A stretch of 64,000 bases of DNA from Sporolactobacillus mangiferae. Its GTDB lineage: Bacteria; Bacillota; Bacilli; Bacillales; Sporolactobacillaceae. The notes beneath the pieces were generated by a model. The model did not search any database. It had not been told where the DNA came from and saw only the letters and a list, made by a program, of their open reading frames with translations. This document shows positions 18,832 to 28,001 of the stretch, piece after piece. The stretch is taken from assembly GCF_023336505.1 (NCBI RefSeq), contig NZ_JAMAST010000003.1, forward strand, positions 186,001 to 250,000, given 5' to 3'. Every line of letters starts with the position of its first letter. Position 1 is the stretch's first letter. Position numbers and translations under genes: made by a program.

Positions 18832-19314
18832 GTGCAGAAAAAGCAATTAAATCCCGGAATTATGACAATCTGGCGCCAGAGAGCAGTCCTTGCACATCTC
18901 ATTTTCTGGCTGATCATTGGCGGACTGACCACAAGTATTCTCTTTTTCCACTGGCCGCATTTTTTTCTTTTGATCGCTGGCACGCTTGCCACGCTTAATA
19001 TTCTGCAACTGATTCTATACGTATTCATTTTCCCAGGCATCAATTATCGAACATTTTTCTACGAAATCAGGCAGGAAGATCTGCTGATCCAGGATGGCAT
19101 TTTCGTCATTACGCAAACGATCATCCCTTTTACACGTGTGCAGAATGTCGAAACAGAACAGGGCCCGCTGCTGCGCAAATATCATCTGACTTCGGTATCC
19201 ATAACCACTGCAGCCGGAGCACATGAAATTCCAGCGCTTGAGGAGCAGGACGCACGTGCGCTCCGCGATCAGATTTCCACGCTGATTAAGGAGCATCCCG
19301 CCAATGAAATCTGA
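18832..19314 (+). CDS. ydbS: Membrane PH-domain protein YdbS
   Basis: 160 residues. Two adjacent membrane helices (about 22-42 and 45-72) are followed by a bacterial PH-like domain (bPH2, DUF304) with the hallmark YYEIRQEDLLIQDGIFVITQTIIPFTRVQNVE pattern, here FYEIRQEDLLIQDG and IPFTRVQNVETEQGPLLR. Start is GTG at 18832, six bases after AAAGGAG. The gene overlaps ydbT by 11 bases; this pairing is conserved in Bacillus, where YdbS-YdbT have been linked to resistance to antimicrobial peptides/envelope stress in some reports. Biochemical function is unknown. Confidence 0.85.
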   Translation: MQKKQLNPGIMTIWRQRAVLAHLIFWLIIGGLTTSILFFHWPHFFLLIAGTLATLNILQLILYVFIFPGINYRTFFYEIRQEDLLIQDGIFVITQTIIPFTRVQNVETEQGPLLRKYHLTSVSITTAAGAHEIPALEEQDARALRDQISTLIKEHPANEI

Positions 19315-20740
19315 AAGCAAACATCTTCATGTCTTCGCGATTTTCAGCAACGCCGTGTCCACCCTGTGGCAAATGATTGTGCCGCTCGGATTTGGCCTGG
19401 CCTGGAGCGTGCGTCATCTGGATGACATCATTGGCTATGTGCTGATCATTCCGCTTGTCATACTGGTCTTCAGCTTTTTGAGATGGCTGCGTTTTAAGTA
19501 CGAATTTGTTGACGGCCAGTTCCATATTCGTTCAGGAATTCTGGTGCGCAGCGACCGCTATATTCGAATTCAGAGAATCCAGTCTGTACAGATCAAAACC
19601 AATTTGCTGCTGCGCCTGCTCGGCGTAGTCCAATTAAAGTTTGATACGGCAGATCCGGCGTCCAAAGGCGATATGGTGCTTTCCGCCCTCAAGCTTAAAG
19701 AAGCAGAACGAATCAAAGCGGCGGTCAGCCATGAAAAAACGCCGCACTCAGATTTTGCTGCACAAGACGTACATATGGAGACACCGCAAAACCAGCCAGG
19801 CAGAATCTATAAGCTGTCCGGAAAACGGCTTTTGGCTGCTTCGTTATTGTCATCAAAAGCCGGTGTTATGATCGCCGCCGTATTCGGGCTCTGGTCTCAG
19901 GCAGATGACTTTGTTCCAGACAGCATTCGCGGTCGCTCATTAAGCTACATTGAGCACGCTTCACTCGTCGGATTGATTGTACTCATCTGTATCGGAATTT
20001 TTCTTTTCTGGCTTTTCTCCCTGATCAGCGTGCTGCTGCGCTGGGGCTTTTTCAGGCTTTCAATCGATGACGATGAATGGCGCATTCATCGCGGTGTATG
20101 GGAGACGAGCGATGAAACATATAAGACAGACCGTGTTCAGGCCATTCGCATTAAAGAACACTGGCTGCAGCAATGTTTCGGCTATTGCACGGTTTATGCC
20201 GACTGCAGCGGCAGTGTGGATTCGGAGAAAACGGATGGCGGATCGGTGCTTGTTTTCCCTCTGCTGAAAAAAACAGAGCTTGCCGATTTTCTTGACACGG
20301 CCATTCCGAGATTTTCCGGTGCTGCGATGGTCCGCAGACTGCCGGTGCGTGGTACGCTTTACCGGATGATTTGGCCCGTACTTTTCTGGTCAGTGTCTCT
20401 GTCGCTCCTTGCCTGGTTCCTGCCATGGGGAAAGTATGTGCTGATTGCACTGCCGTTAATGCTCGCTTACTGCTGGCTTATGTACCGTTCTCAGGGATTC
20501 GGCCTGTGCGGCCGGCAGCTGGTCGTTGTCAACCGCTGGTTCGCCAGGACAACTTTAATTACACGTATAAATCATATACAATGGTTTGCCAGGAAACAGT
20601 CGCGCATTCAGAAGCGATTCCGTCTCGGTACATGTACCGCGGCCATTCGCGCGGCATCGTCACAAACATTTGCCATCCGGCAGCTCGACATTGAGGATAG
20701 CGAAAATCTCTTTCATTGGTTTCAGGGCAGCCGCCACTGA
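19304..20740 (+). CDS. ydbT: Membrane PH-domain protein YdbT
   Basis: 478 residues with paired membrane segments (about 20-62, 185-245 and 340-395) and up to three bPH2 domains. The domain signatures are VRSDRYIRIQRIQSVQ (about 78-93), TYKTDRVQAIRIKEHWLQQ (about 270-290) and LITRINHIQWFARKQSRIQKRF near the C-terminus. This is the YdbT layout, always next to ydbS. It begins 11 bases inside ydbS, so translation is coupled. No enzyme motif is visible; a role in envelope maintenance is inferred from the family. Confidence 0.85.
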   Translation: MKSESKHLHVFAIFSNAVSTLWQMIVPLGFGLAWSVRHLDDIIGYVLIIPLVILVFSFLRWLRFKYEFVDGQFHIRSGILVRSDRYIRIQRIQSVQIKTNLLLRLLGVVQLKFDTADPASKGDMVLSALKLKEAERIKAAVSHEKTPHSDFAAQDVHMETPQNQPGRIYKLSGKRLLAASLLSSKAGVMIAAVFGLWSQADDFVPDSIRGRSLSYIEHASLVGLIVLICIGIFLFWLFSLISVLLRWGFFRLSIDDDEWRIHRGVWETSDETYKTDRVQAIRIKEHWLQQCFGYCTVYADCSGSVDSEKTDGGSVLVFPLLKKTELADFLDTAIPRFSGAAMVRRLPVRGTLYRMIWPVLFWSVSLSLLAWFLPWGKYVLIALPLMLAYCWLMYRSQGFGLCGRQLVVVNRWFARTTLITRINHIQWFARKQSRIQKRFRLGTCTAAIRAASSQTFAIRQLDIEDSENLFHWFQGSRH

Positions 20741-20754
20741 ACCCGCCCCATCGT

Positions 20755-20870
20755 GAATCAAGAACCAGCCGGGGTGGTACAAGGACCTGTCCACTGCATG
20801 ATTCGGCACTGTTAAGGTGCAGCGCACGCCTCCTCAGGCAGGAATCCGTGGTATTCCGCGCCTCAAACGG
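20755..20870. repeat. Degenerate family B-like repeat
   Basis: Contains GCGCACGCCTCCTCAGGCAGGAATCCG, reminiscent of the central GCCTCCTCGGGCAAG-GGAATCTGC block of the copies at 998 and 5245. Much weaker than those; may be unrelated. Confidence 0.3.
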
Positions 20871-20896
20871 ATCATGGATGTTTCTTTATTTGCAAT

Positions 20897-20936
20897 AAAA
20901 AGCCCGTCAAGGCCTGGTGACCTTGACGGGCTTTTT
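20897..20936. terminator. Bidirectional terminator between ydbT and ung
   Basis: AAAAAGCCCGTCAAGG pairs perfectly with CCTTGACGGGCTTTTT; T runs exist on both strands, and the two flanking genes converge. Confidence 0.9.
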
Positions 20937-20943
20937 CGGGCCT

Positions 20944-21636
20944 TCAGAGTTCGGGTTCTTCGATCGACACTTGCCAGTTAATCGGCGTCTCACTGACTGA
21001 CTCAAGAAATTCGTTTGTCCTCGAAAACGGCCGGCTGCCAAAGAATCCATAGTGCGCGGAAAAAGGACTCGGATGAGATGATTTAATGATAAAGTGCTGC
21101 TTGTTTGTGATCAGCGATTCTTTCGCCTGAGCATTGCGCCCCCACAAAATAAATACAATCGGCCGCTCACGGTCATTCAAGTCGCGAATAACCGCATCGG
21201 TAAACTGTTCCCAGCCCATCCCTTTATGCGAATTGGCCGCGCCGCGCCGGACCGAAAGCACCGTATTGAGCAGCAGCACCCCCTGCTTTGCCCATTCAAT
21301 CAGACAGCCATGCTTCGGAGTCGTACATCCCAGATCGCTCTCCAGTTCTTTGAAAATATTTTGCAGCGACGGAGGCTGCTTTACGCCGGGCAGAACGGAA
21401 AAACTGAGCCCGTGCGCCTGTCCCGGTTCATGATAAGGATCCTGACCGAGTATCACAACTTTAACCTTTTCGTAAGGCGTAAGCTTGAGCGCATTGAACA
21501 AATCATACATATCCGGATAGATCGTTTTCGTTGAATATTCCTGCTTTAAAAATTGTCGCAATTTCAGATAGTAATCCTTCTCGAATTCTGGCTGCAAGAG
21601 CGGTTCCCAATCATTTTTCAATAGATGCTTCACCAA
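20944..21636 (-). CDS. ung: Uracil-DNA glycosylase
   Basis: 230 residues, family 1 UDG that removes uracil from DNA. Evidence: the water-activating loop [18 protein letters not shown] (about 65-82), the [11 protein letters not shown] segment, FILWGRNAQ and the DNA-intercalation loop [18 protein letters not shown] (about 187-204). Length is typical. The start is TTG at 21636 with GGAGGG eight bases upstream, or the GTG one codon later. It is followed downstream by a strong terminator and lies 19 bases after the nucleotidase gene, likely in one transcript. Confidence 0.95.
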   Translation of the reverse strand: MVKHLLKNDWEPLLQPEFEKDYYLKLRQFLKQEYSTKTIYPDMYDLFNALKLTPYEKVKVVILGQDPYHEPGQAHGLSFSVLPGVKQPPSLQNIFKELESDLGCTTPKHGCLIEWAKQGVLLLNTVLSVRRGAANSHKGMGWEQFTDAVIRDLNDRERPIVFILWGRNAQAKESLITNKQHFIIKSSHPSPFSAHYGFFGSRPFSRTNEFLESVSETPINWQVSIEEPEL

Positions 21637-21654
21637 TCCTGTATCCCTCCCTGA

Positions 21655-23235
21655 TTAATAAACAATCTGCCAATTATGGTCAACGGTGGCTTTAATCACC
21701 TTTTTCTCCAGCACCTCATTTGCGATCAATTCGGTCACATCAATCGGAATATCCTTAATCACCGGCCGGTTGCGGAACATGGCATACTCGCCGCCGCCAA
21801 CAGAACGGTAATTGTTCATAACAACATCGTAGGAATCATGCACTTTTACCGGTTTACCGTGGTAATTGAGTTTCACGACACGATCGCCGACCGGACGTGA
21901 AATATCGAGCAGATAGTCAATGCCTTCCCACATGTCATAATTGTAATGCTGCGGTTTTGGATCTGTAAATGCCTTGCTGACTTTAACCATCCCGTCAATG
22001 TCCTTCTCGAAATATGACGCCGAGCGTTCCAGCGCATCGCGCATATCCTGACCACTGATACGAATCACACGCAATGTATTAGGATAAATATAATTGGCAA
22101 CGATATCACGCATGGACACATTTACGGGCATGCCTGGTGATTCATTGTTGAAAAGTGCCGTGACACTGATGTCCGTTCCCGAAGCCTTCATCTGCAGCCG
22201 GTTGATAAATTCGATCAGCGGGTGATCCTGCATTCGTACCTTCATTGGATCATGCACCAGCATGTCACCTTTAATCATCCCCAACGGCTGGTCAAGCCAG
22301 ATTTGAGCCTCTCTCTCATATACATCCATTCGTGACAGCAGCTTCGGATCCGGCATCTCGCCGCATACAGGAATAAGCTTCGACTGCTTGCCTGTCACCT
22401 GCCATCCATTCAACGTGTGTTTCAGTTCAAGCATAACCTTGCCAAGATATGCCCCATTGCACCCCGGCTGAAGAACAGCAACACCATTGAGGGTTGTATC
22501 TGCGATCAGGCGATGCTGGTGCCCAGTGAGCACTACGTCAACGCCAGGGACTTCCCGGCACATCTGATAGGCCTGATTCTCGCCTTTCGATTCATCCTCA
22601 ATCGGTTGCCCGCTTTTCAGGTCACGCCCGAATCCCCCATGATAAGAGAGCACTACGACATCCGCATGCTCCTCTTTTTTCAAAAAAGGCACCCATCGTT
22701 TTGCAGTTTCGACCGGATTCTCAAAACGCATGCCTTTCACATTTTCAGGCTTTTCCCAGTTTGGGACATACTTTGTCGTCAATCCAAGTACCGCAACGCG
22801 GAGCCCTTCGGAAAATGTTTTGATGATATAAGGTCTGCCGAAAAAAGGCTGGCCATCCACTTCACGCACAATGTTTGCCCCAAGCCATGGAAAATCGGAG
22901 GCAGCAATCACATCGCTGAGCACATCACGTCCAAAGTTAAACTCATGATTGCCAAAAACAGCACAATCATAGTTTAAATAGTTGGCAGCAGCCACCATTG
23001 GATTCGGCCGTTTGCGATTGATACGGGCATAATAATAGGATAACGGTGTGCCCTGAATCATGTCACCGTTATCAATGAGCAGTGTACAGGGGTATTCGGC
23101 GCGTTCTTTATGTATGAGTGAAGCAATCTTCGCCATGCCAATCTCTTCAGGGCTGTTGTCTGCGTAATGAATCGGATAAATATTTCCGTGAACATCACTT
23201 GTTTCCAGAATCAGCAGTTTCATCATTTGCCACAT
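21655..23235 (-). CDS. Metallophosphatase / 5'-nucleotidase family protein
   Basis: 526 residues. N-terminal calcineurin-like phosphoesterase with all five metal motifs: ETSDVHGN (about 11-18), DNGDMIQGTPL, FGNHEFNFG, LSYHGGFG and TGHQHRLI. The C-terminal 5'-nucleotidase domain starts near residue 330 and has the substrate-stacking region NYRSVGGGEYAMF. The family hydrolyses nucleotides or 2',3'-cyclic nucleotides. Unlike most relatives this one has no signal peptide or LPXTG anchor, so it should act in the cytoplasm. The ATG at 23235 follows AAGGAG by seven bases. Divergent from pbpC; upstream of ung in the same direction. Confidence 0.88.
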   Translation of the reverse strand: MWQMMKLLILETSDVHGNIYPIHYADNSPEEIGMAKIASLIHKERAEYPCTLLIDNGDMIQGTPLSYYYARINRKRPNPMVAAANYLNYDCAVFGNHEFNFGRDVLSDVIAASDFPWLGANIVREVDGQPFFGRPYIIKTFSEGLRVAVLGLTTKYVPNWEKPENVKGMRFENPVETAKRWVPFLKKEEHADVVVLSYHGGFGRDLKSGQPIEDESKGENQAYQMCREVPGVDVVLTGHQHRLIADTTLNGVAVLQPGCNGAYLGKVMLELKHTLNGWQVTGKQSKLIPVCGEMPDPKLLSRMDVYEREAQIWLDQPLGMIKGDMLVHDPMKVRMQDHPLIEFINRLQMKASGTDISVTALFNNESPGMPVNVSMRDIVANYIYPNTLRVIRISGQDMRDALERSASYFEKDIDGMVKVSKAFTDPKPQHYNYDMWEGIDYLLDISRPVGDRVVKLNYHGKPVKVHDSYDVVMNNYRSVGGGEYAMFRNRPVIKDIPIDVTELIANEVLEKKVIKATVDHNWQIVY

Positions 23236-23459
23236 CCTCGTTCTCCTTTTATACTATCATGCCGATTCGCTTTTGCGTGGGAAAAATAGAGAGACTTACG
23301 TTTTCTCAACTATTATGTTAAGAACGATCTGCAAAGTCAGCAGTGCCTCTTCAAATCATATATAATAGAAAGATATGGACAGCCTGTCATGGCCAGTGCA
23401 GAGCTGGAATATTATACAGGCGAACTGGCTCTGTTCTGGATCTTATGGAGGTGTATCCA

Positions 23460-25478
23460 ATGAATAAGCGCAAATTAAGTCTGCTTTTCACCCTTATGCT
23501 TGCTTTTCTTCTCTTACTTTCCGCTTGCGGCAGCAATCAACCGACAGCGAAAGAGCGGATGCAGGATTACGTCCATGCATGGGAAAAGCAGGATTTTGAA
23601 AAAATGTACAGTCTTCTTTCGAAGAAATCACAAAAAAGTGTCAGCAAGAATGACTTTGTTGACCGTTATTCCCGCATCTATGATGGCATTGAGGCAGGAA
23701 AACTGAAGGCTAAAATAACAGAAGATCAGAATAAAGAAGGAAGAGTCCGCCTCAGCGCCTCGCTGGCCACCATCGCCGGGCCAGTCAAATTCGCGCAAAG
23801 CGTTCAATTAACAAAGGAAAAAAGAAAAGACAAGGAAAACTGGTATATTGACTGGAAGCCGAACATGATTTTGCCGAAGATGAAGAAGAACGCCAAAATC
23901 AGCGTGGACATTTTGCCGAGTACACGCGGCGAAATTGTTGATCGCAGTGGAAAACCACTGGCAGTAAACGGAACGGCAGCGCGCATTGATCTTGTCCCTG
24001 GAAAAATGGGCACCGATCAGGACAAGGCGAATACGATCAAAATGCTGACAGATCAGCTTGGAATCACTCAGGCACAGATCAAGTCCGCGCTCAGCCAGTC
24101 ATGGGTAAAAGCAGACAGTCTGGTGCCCATCACAACGCTTGACGCATCAAAAACTGATCTTCTAAAAAAAATTACGGAACTGCCCGGTGTTGTAAAAACG
24201 GATGTTTCCAGCCGCATATACCCTGACAAAAATGCGAGTGCCCATTTAACCGGTTATGTCGGAAAAATTACGGCCGAGTTACTTAAGAAACATCCGAACG
24301 AAGGATACAATGCCAATTCAGTCATCGGAAAAACCGGGCTTGAATTACTGTTTGAAAAGCAGCTGCGTGCTCGTGACGGCGCATCGATCGTTTTACTTGA
24401 TCCGACAGGAGCCGAAGAAGGCACAATCGCAAAAAAGGCACCGGTAAACGGCCATAACATCCAGCTTACCATCGACCGAAATGTTCAGGACGCACTTTAC
24501 AGCCAACTCAAAAAGGATGCAGGAACCGGTGTCGCGATCGATCCACGTAACGGTGACATTCTCGGGCTGGTCAGTGCTCCTGCCTACAATCCGAATGATT
24601 TCGTGCTTGGCATTTCATCGGACGCCTATAAGAAGCTGAGCAATGATCCGAAACAGCCTTTATCGAACCGGTTTACCGCCGCCTCCGCACCCGGATCAAC
24701 TTTCAAACCACTGACGGCAGCAATCGCGTTAACACATAAAGCCATTGATCCGAATCAATCGGTGGCGATTGAAGGAAAGAAGTGGCAGGCCAATAAATCA
24801 TGGGGCGACTATTATGTGACCCGCCTGGATCAGGATCCGGAGGTTAACCTGGAAGAAGCATTATTCCGGTCCGACAATATCTATTTCGCTCAAACCGCGC
24901 TGAAGATCGGCGGGGCTACGTTTGCCGCAGATGCGAAGAAATTCGGTTTTGGCGCATCACTGCCAATCGACTATCCGATGCGCAAGTCAACGCTTTCCAA
25001 TGATGGCAAACTGGATAGCCAGACCCTGCTCGCCAATTCCGGTTACGGTCAGGGACAGGTCAGCGTCAACCCACTGCACCTGTCGCTGATCTATTCAGCA
25101 TTTGTTAATGACGGAAACATGATTAAACCGCGACTCATCAAGACGAATGACCCGCCTACTTTCTGGAAGAAAAAAGTGATGACTCCGGAAATTGCACAAC
25201 TGCTGAGCAAAGATTTGACTCAAGTGATCGACAATCCCGCCGGAACAGCACATGACGCAAAAATCGGCGGCATCTCTCTGGCTGGAAAGACCGGTACTCC
25301 GGAATTCAAGCAGGAACAAGGAAAGACCGGACGTGAAAATGGGTGGTTTGTCGCCTACAATACAGATGATCCAAGGCTGATGGTCACTATGATTGTAGAA
25401 AACACTCAAAAACAGGGCGGCAGCCATTACGTAACACCGAAAGTAAAGAAGGTTTTTGAGGAAGTTTTGAAAAAATAA
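23460..25478 (+). CDS. pbpC: Penicillin-binding protein 3-like transpeptidase lipoprotein
   Basis: 672 residues. A lipoprotein signal (lipobox LLLSACGS, about residues 15-22) is followed by an NTF2-like MecA_N domain (about 30-145), a PBP dimerisation domain (about 155-320: STRGEIVDRSGKPLAVNG) and a class B transpeptidase domain (about 345-665). Active-site motifs are complete: SxxK in APGSTFKPLTA, SxN in RSDNIYFAQ, and KTG in AGKTGTPEF. The domain order matches Bacillus PBP3 (pbpC) and staphylococcal PBP2a, a class often of low beta-lactam affinity; resistance is not implied. The ATG at 23460 follows TATGGAGG and opens the signal peptide; the longer frame at 23343 lacks both. Single gene. 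Confidence 0.92.
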   Translation: MNKRKLSLLFTLMLAFLLLLSACGSNQPTAKERMQDYVHAWEKQDFEKMYSLLSKKSQKSVSKNDFVDRYSRIYDGIEAGKLKAKITEDQNKEGRVRLSASLATIAGPVKFAQSVQLTKEKRKDKENWYIDWKPNMILPKMKKNAKISVDILPSTRGEIVDRSGKPLAVNGTAARIDLVPGKMGTDQDKANTIKMLTDQLGITQAQIKSALSQSWVKADSLVPITTLDASKTDLLKKITELPGVVKTDVSSRIYPDKNASAHLTGYVGKITAELLKKHPNEGYNANSVIGKTGLELLFEKQLRARDGASIVLLDPTGAEEGTIAKKAPVNGHNIQLTIDRNVQDALYSQLKKDAGTGVAIDPRNGDILGLVSAPAYNPNDFVLGISSDAYKKLSNDPKQPLSNRFTAASAPGSTFKPLTAAIALTHKAIDPNQSVAIEGKKWQANKSWGDYYVTRLDQDPEVNLEEALFRSDNIYFAQTALKIGGATFAADAKKFGFGASLPIDYPMRKSTLSNDGKLDSQTLLANSGYGQGQVSVNPLHLSLIYSAFVNDGNMIKPRLIKTNDPPTFWKKKVMTPEIAQLLSKDLTQVIDNPAGTAHDAKIGGISLAGKTGTPEFKQEQGKTGRENGWFVAYNTDDPRLMVTMIVENTQKQGGSHYVTPKVKKVFEEVLKK

Positions 25479-25498
25479 TTAATAAATCAGCTAAAAAA

Positions 25499-25547
25499 GA
25501 AGAGGGTGTCTCAAAAGTCATTTTTTTGACTATGAGACACCTTCTTT
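25499..25547 (+). terminator. Terminator of pbpC
   Basis: GAAGAGGGTGTCTCA pairs with TGAGACACCTTCTTT around an inner AGTCATTTTTTTGACT-like hairpin, 20 bases after the stop. GTGTCTCAAAAGTCA ends of this kind also flank some insertion sequences; no transposase is present here. Confidence 0.75.
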
Positions 25548-25789
25548 GAAAATTCGTTACAGGTTTGAAGCCCTTTATTACGATTCTAGAAATCTGTTAT
25601 GCCTATCCATGACTTTGCTACCCTCTTTGATGAATCTGATAAGATTTTTCGTGATCGTTTTCTTAGTTGCCTTGCAGGGAAATACCCTATACTTTTGTTT
25701 GTAAATACTGGTTTTTCTCCCATGGCCTTTTCATTCAAGCGGTGTCCAGCACCCTTCAGGCAGGTCATCGCTATTTCTTATCTTGTAAC
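25548..25789. other. Intergenic segment with decayed element
   Basis: About 240 bases between the pbpC and ptsI terminators. A 60-codon minus-strand frame (25586-25768) has no ribosome binding site; its first residues (MT-L-G-GHRLNE) recur in the repeat at about 57,640-57,740, so this looks like a fragment of a repeated or mobile sequence rather than a gene. Confidence 0.4.
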
Positions 25790-25790
25790 A
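25695..25790. repeat. Intergenic repeat family C, copy 1
   Basis: Matches 57,640-57,740 over about 95 bases with small gaps: GTAAATAC, TGGTTTTTCTC-CATGG, TTTTCATTCAAGCGGTGTCC, CACCC-TCA-GC-GGTCAT, TTTCTTAT. Confidence 0.65.
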
Positions 25791-25838
25791 AAAAGCCAGA
25801 CAGAGACCTTAAAAACGAGGTTTCTGTCTGGCTTTTCT
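25790..25838 (-). terminator. Terminator of ptsI
   Basis: AAAAGCCAGACAGAGACCTT pairs with AGGTTTCTGTCTGGCTTTT, with one mismatch; on the minus strand it ends in a T run, starting 13 bases after the ptsI stop. Confidence 0.88.
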
Positions 25839-25850
25839 CTATCGATGAAA

Positions 25851-27569
25851 TCAGATCATTTTCGTCTTTACATAATTGAGCACTTCTTCAGCCGTATCAA
25901 GATTGAGGAAGGCTTCTTTGTGCTTTTCCAATTCTGCCTTGGACAGTTTCAGCAACTGGCTTCTCGCAGGAAGAATTGAAGTAGCACTCATACTGAATTC
26001 GTCAAGGCCAAGCGCCAGTAGGAGCGGAATTGCCGTTGCGTCACCGGCCATTTCACCGCACATGCCTGCCCAGTGTCCTTCTTTGTGTGCTGCATCGATA
26101 ATATTGCTGACCAGGCGAAGAATCGATGGGTTGCACGGCTGATACAGATATGAAACATGTTCATTCATTCGATCCGCCGCCATCGTGTACTGAATCAGAT
26201 CGTTCGTACCGATGCTGAAGAAGTCTGCCACCTTCGCAAAGCGATCAGCAGCAACAGCAGCTGCAGGAATCTCCATCATCATGCCGACCTGAAGATCATC
26301 CGAAACTTTTGTCCCGGCAGCCGTCAGTTTATCTTTTTCTTCAAGAAGAATTGCCTTGGCCTGACGGAATTCGTCAACTGTCGCAATCATCGGGAACATA
26401 ATCCGCAGTTTGCCATATGCACTTGCGCGAAGCAGGGCACGCAGCTGAGTGCGGAAAATGTCCTGGCGTTCAAGACAGAGCCGGATCGCACGGAAACCGA
26501 GGAATGGGTTCATCTCTTCCGGAAGCGGCAGATAGGACAGCTTTTTGTCACCGCCAATATCGAGCGTGCGGATGACGACCGGCTTATTTTCCATCTTCTC
26601 GAGAACTTCTTTATAGGCATCAAATTGTTCATCTTCAGTTGGCAGCTTATCGCGGCCCATATAAAGGAATTCAGTACGATACAGACCGACCGCTTCACCA
26701 CCGTTATTGATTACACCTGTAACGTCGCCGGGGTTGCCAATATTCGCACCAAGAATGACATGCGCGTCATCCTTTGTTTTTGTTGTTTCATGAACCAGCT
26801 TTTTCCATTCTTCCTGCTGTTCTTTGTATGCTGCCTGTTTGGCCTGATATTCTTTTACCTCTTCTTCACTCGGATCAAGAATAACTTCGCCGTTCAGTCC
26901 ATCAATGATCGCAAGCTGGCCTTCTTTTGCCTGTGACATAACCGTCTTTGTACCAACAACTGCCGGAATCTCCATCGAACGGGACATAATTGCCGAGTGT
27001 GAAGTACGTCCGCCGATATCGGTAGCAAAACCCTTTACATATTTGCGATTGAGCTGAGCAGTATCTGACGGTGTCAGATCTTCGGCAATGATCACCGTTT
27101 CTTCTGTAATGCTTGCCGGCGAAGTAAAGGAAACGCCAAGCAAATGTGCCAGAAGACGCTTGGACACATCGCGAACATCAGCCGCGCGCTCTCTCATATA
27201 ATCGTTGTCCTTCATGCTTTCAAACATTTGGATAAAGAAGCTGGATACATCGTCAAGAGCTGCTTCCGCGCTCAGACTCTCTTCTTCAATTTTCGACGTG
27301 ATTTGTCCGACAAATTCCGGATCACTGAGGAACATCAGATGAGCTGCAAAGACTTCAGCCTTGTCTTTACCTAATTCCCGCTCAGCCGTTTCTTTAATAG
27401 TCGTCAGTTCCTTCTTAGAGACTTCAAGCGCATCGTTCAGTTTCTTCTTTTCTGCTTCTTTATCGGAAACTGTGCTTCTTTCAAAGGACAGATCCGGATT
27501 TTTCAAAATAAATATCTTGGCAATCGCGATGCCTGAGGAGGCAGCAATTCCCTTAATTTTTTCTGACAT
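25851..27569 (-). CDS. ptsI: Phosphoenolpyruvate-protein phosphotransferase (PTS enzyme I)
   Basis: 572 residues. Transfers phosphate from PEP to HPr at the head of the PTS. Evidence: N-terminal HPr-binding/phosphohistidine domains with the active-site histidine in [13 protein letters not shown] (about residue 191), then the PEP-binding barrel with [51 protein letters not shown] and the catalytic cysteine in [11 protein letters not shown] (about 502). Complete and of normal length. The frame is open upstream to 27719, but that part looks like a ptsH remnant read through; the ATG at 27569 starts the conserved [18 protein letters not shown], with GGTGAG seven bases before it. Confidence 0.95.
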   Translation of the reverse strand: MSEKIKGIAASSGIAIAKIFILKNPDLSFERSTVSDKEAEKKKLNDALEVSKKELTTIKETAERELGKDKAEVFAAHLMFLSDPEFVGQITSKIEEESLSAEAALDDVSSFFIQMFESMKDNDYMRERAADVRDVSKRLLAHLLGVSFTSPASITEETVIIAEDLTPSDTAQLNRKYVKGFATDIGGRTSHSAIMSRSMEIPAVVGTKTVMSQAKEGQLAIIDGLNGEVILDPSEEEVKEYQAKQAAYKEQQEEWKKLVHETTKTKDDAHVILGANIGNPGDVTGVINNGGEAVGLYRTEFLYMGRDKLPTEDEQFDAYKEVLEKMENKPVVIRTLDIGGDKKLSYLPLPEEMNPFLGFRAIRLCLERQDIFRTQLRALLRASAYGKLRIMFPMIATVDEFRQAKAILLEEKDKLTAAGTKVSDDLQVGMMMEIPAAAVAADRFAKVADFFSIGTNDLIQYTMAADRMNEHVSYLYQPCNPSILRLVSNIIDAAHKEGHWAGMCGEMAGDATAIPLLLALGLDEFSMSATSILPARSQLLKLSKAELEKHKEAFLNLDTAEEVLNYVKTKMI

Positions 27570-27573
27570 CCTT

Positions 27574-27731
27574 TTACTCACCCAACCCTTCAAATCTAAA
27601 TGTTCAGCGATTCTGTGAACCGCCCATCGGCATTCTTCATTAGCTGACAACCTGGCATTGATGATCGCTTTCATTTTGCCCGGCGCGTCGTCACTTCTTT
27701 GCACACCAAACACACGCAACGGCTTCAGCGA
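27574..27731 (-). pseudogene. ptsH: Truncated, frameshifted ptsH (HPr) remnant
   Basis: The minus-strand frame fused to ptsI reads [10 protein letters not shown]...[16 protein letters not shown]...[13 protein letters not shown], which I align by eye to the second half of HPr (LKS46IMGV...G-EVKI-A-G-DE--AV-AI-EHL-KEGLGE). Adding one T after the GGT codon near 27585 restores KGLGE followed by a TAA (27576-27574) five bases before the ptsI ATG, the normal ptsH-ptsI junction. The first half of HPr, with the phosphorylated HARPA histidine, is absent: a TATAAT (27772-27777) and short unrelated frames stand there. LKS46 would be LKP. The match is moderate, so other explanations (divergent leader sequence) remain. 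Confidence 0.55.
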
Positions 27732-27771
27732 TCATGCTCTTCAAAATCCTGCAGAAAACGTAACATTTATT

Positions 27772-27777
27772 ATTATA
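27772..27777 (-). promoter_or_regulatory. -10 box ahead of ptsI
   Basis: TATAAT on the minus strand, about 200 bases before the ptsI ATG and immediately ahead of the HPr-like remnant; the -35 (TTTAAA at 17 bases) is weak. Two tiny frames (13 and 14 codons) follow it. Confidence 0.4.
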
Positions 27778-28001
27778 TCAAGAGTTTTGCGATATTTAAA
27801 GCAAGTACTGTGATTGTGTATTAATTGTCACGATTTGAAGGTTTGTGTATCGCCAAAAAACATGTTTTTCCTTCGATGGCGCGTGCCCGCCACCATTGTG
27901 TATCAAATTTTCAAACCAGAAGTACAGGCAATGTACAATCGATCAGTCAGAAAAATCGCCGTTTTGCGATTGCGGATTCCGCTTTCTTTCACTCAATAGG
28001 G
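27778..28001. other. Intergenic region upstream of ptsI, downstream of fruK
   Basis: About 220 bases with no recognisable gene and no clear terminator for fruK. In most relatives the 5' half of ptsH would occupy the DNA next to the remnant described at 27574-27731. Confidence 0.35.

Noticed and set aside
21655-23235. Surface-anchored 5'-nucleotidase (adenosine synthase type)
   Set aside because: No signal peptide and no LPXTG motif; the N-terminus is MWQMMKLLILETSDVHGN, so it is cytoplasmic.
25586-25768. 60-codon minus-strand frame between pbpC and ptsI
   Set aside because: No ribosome binding site; part of it is repeat family C. Treated as a relic rather than a gene.
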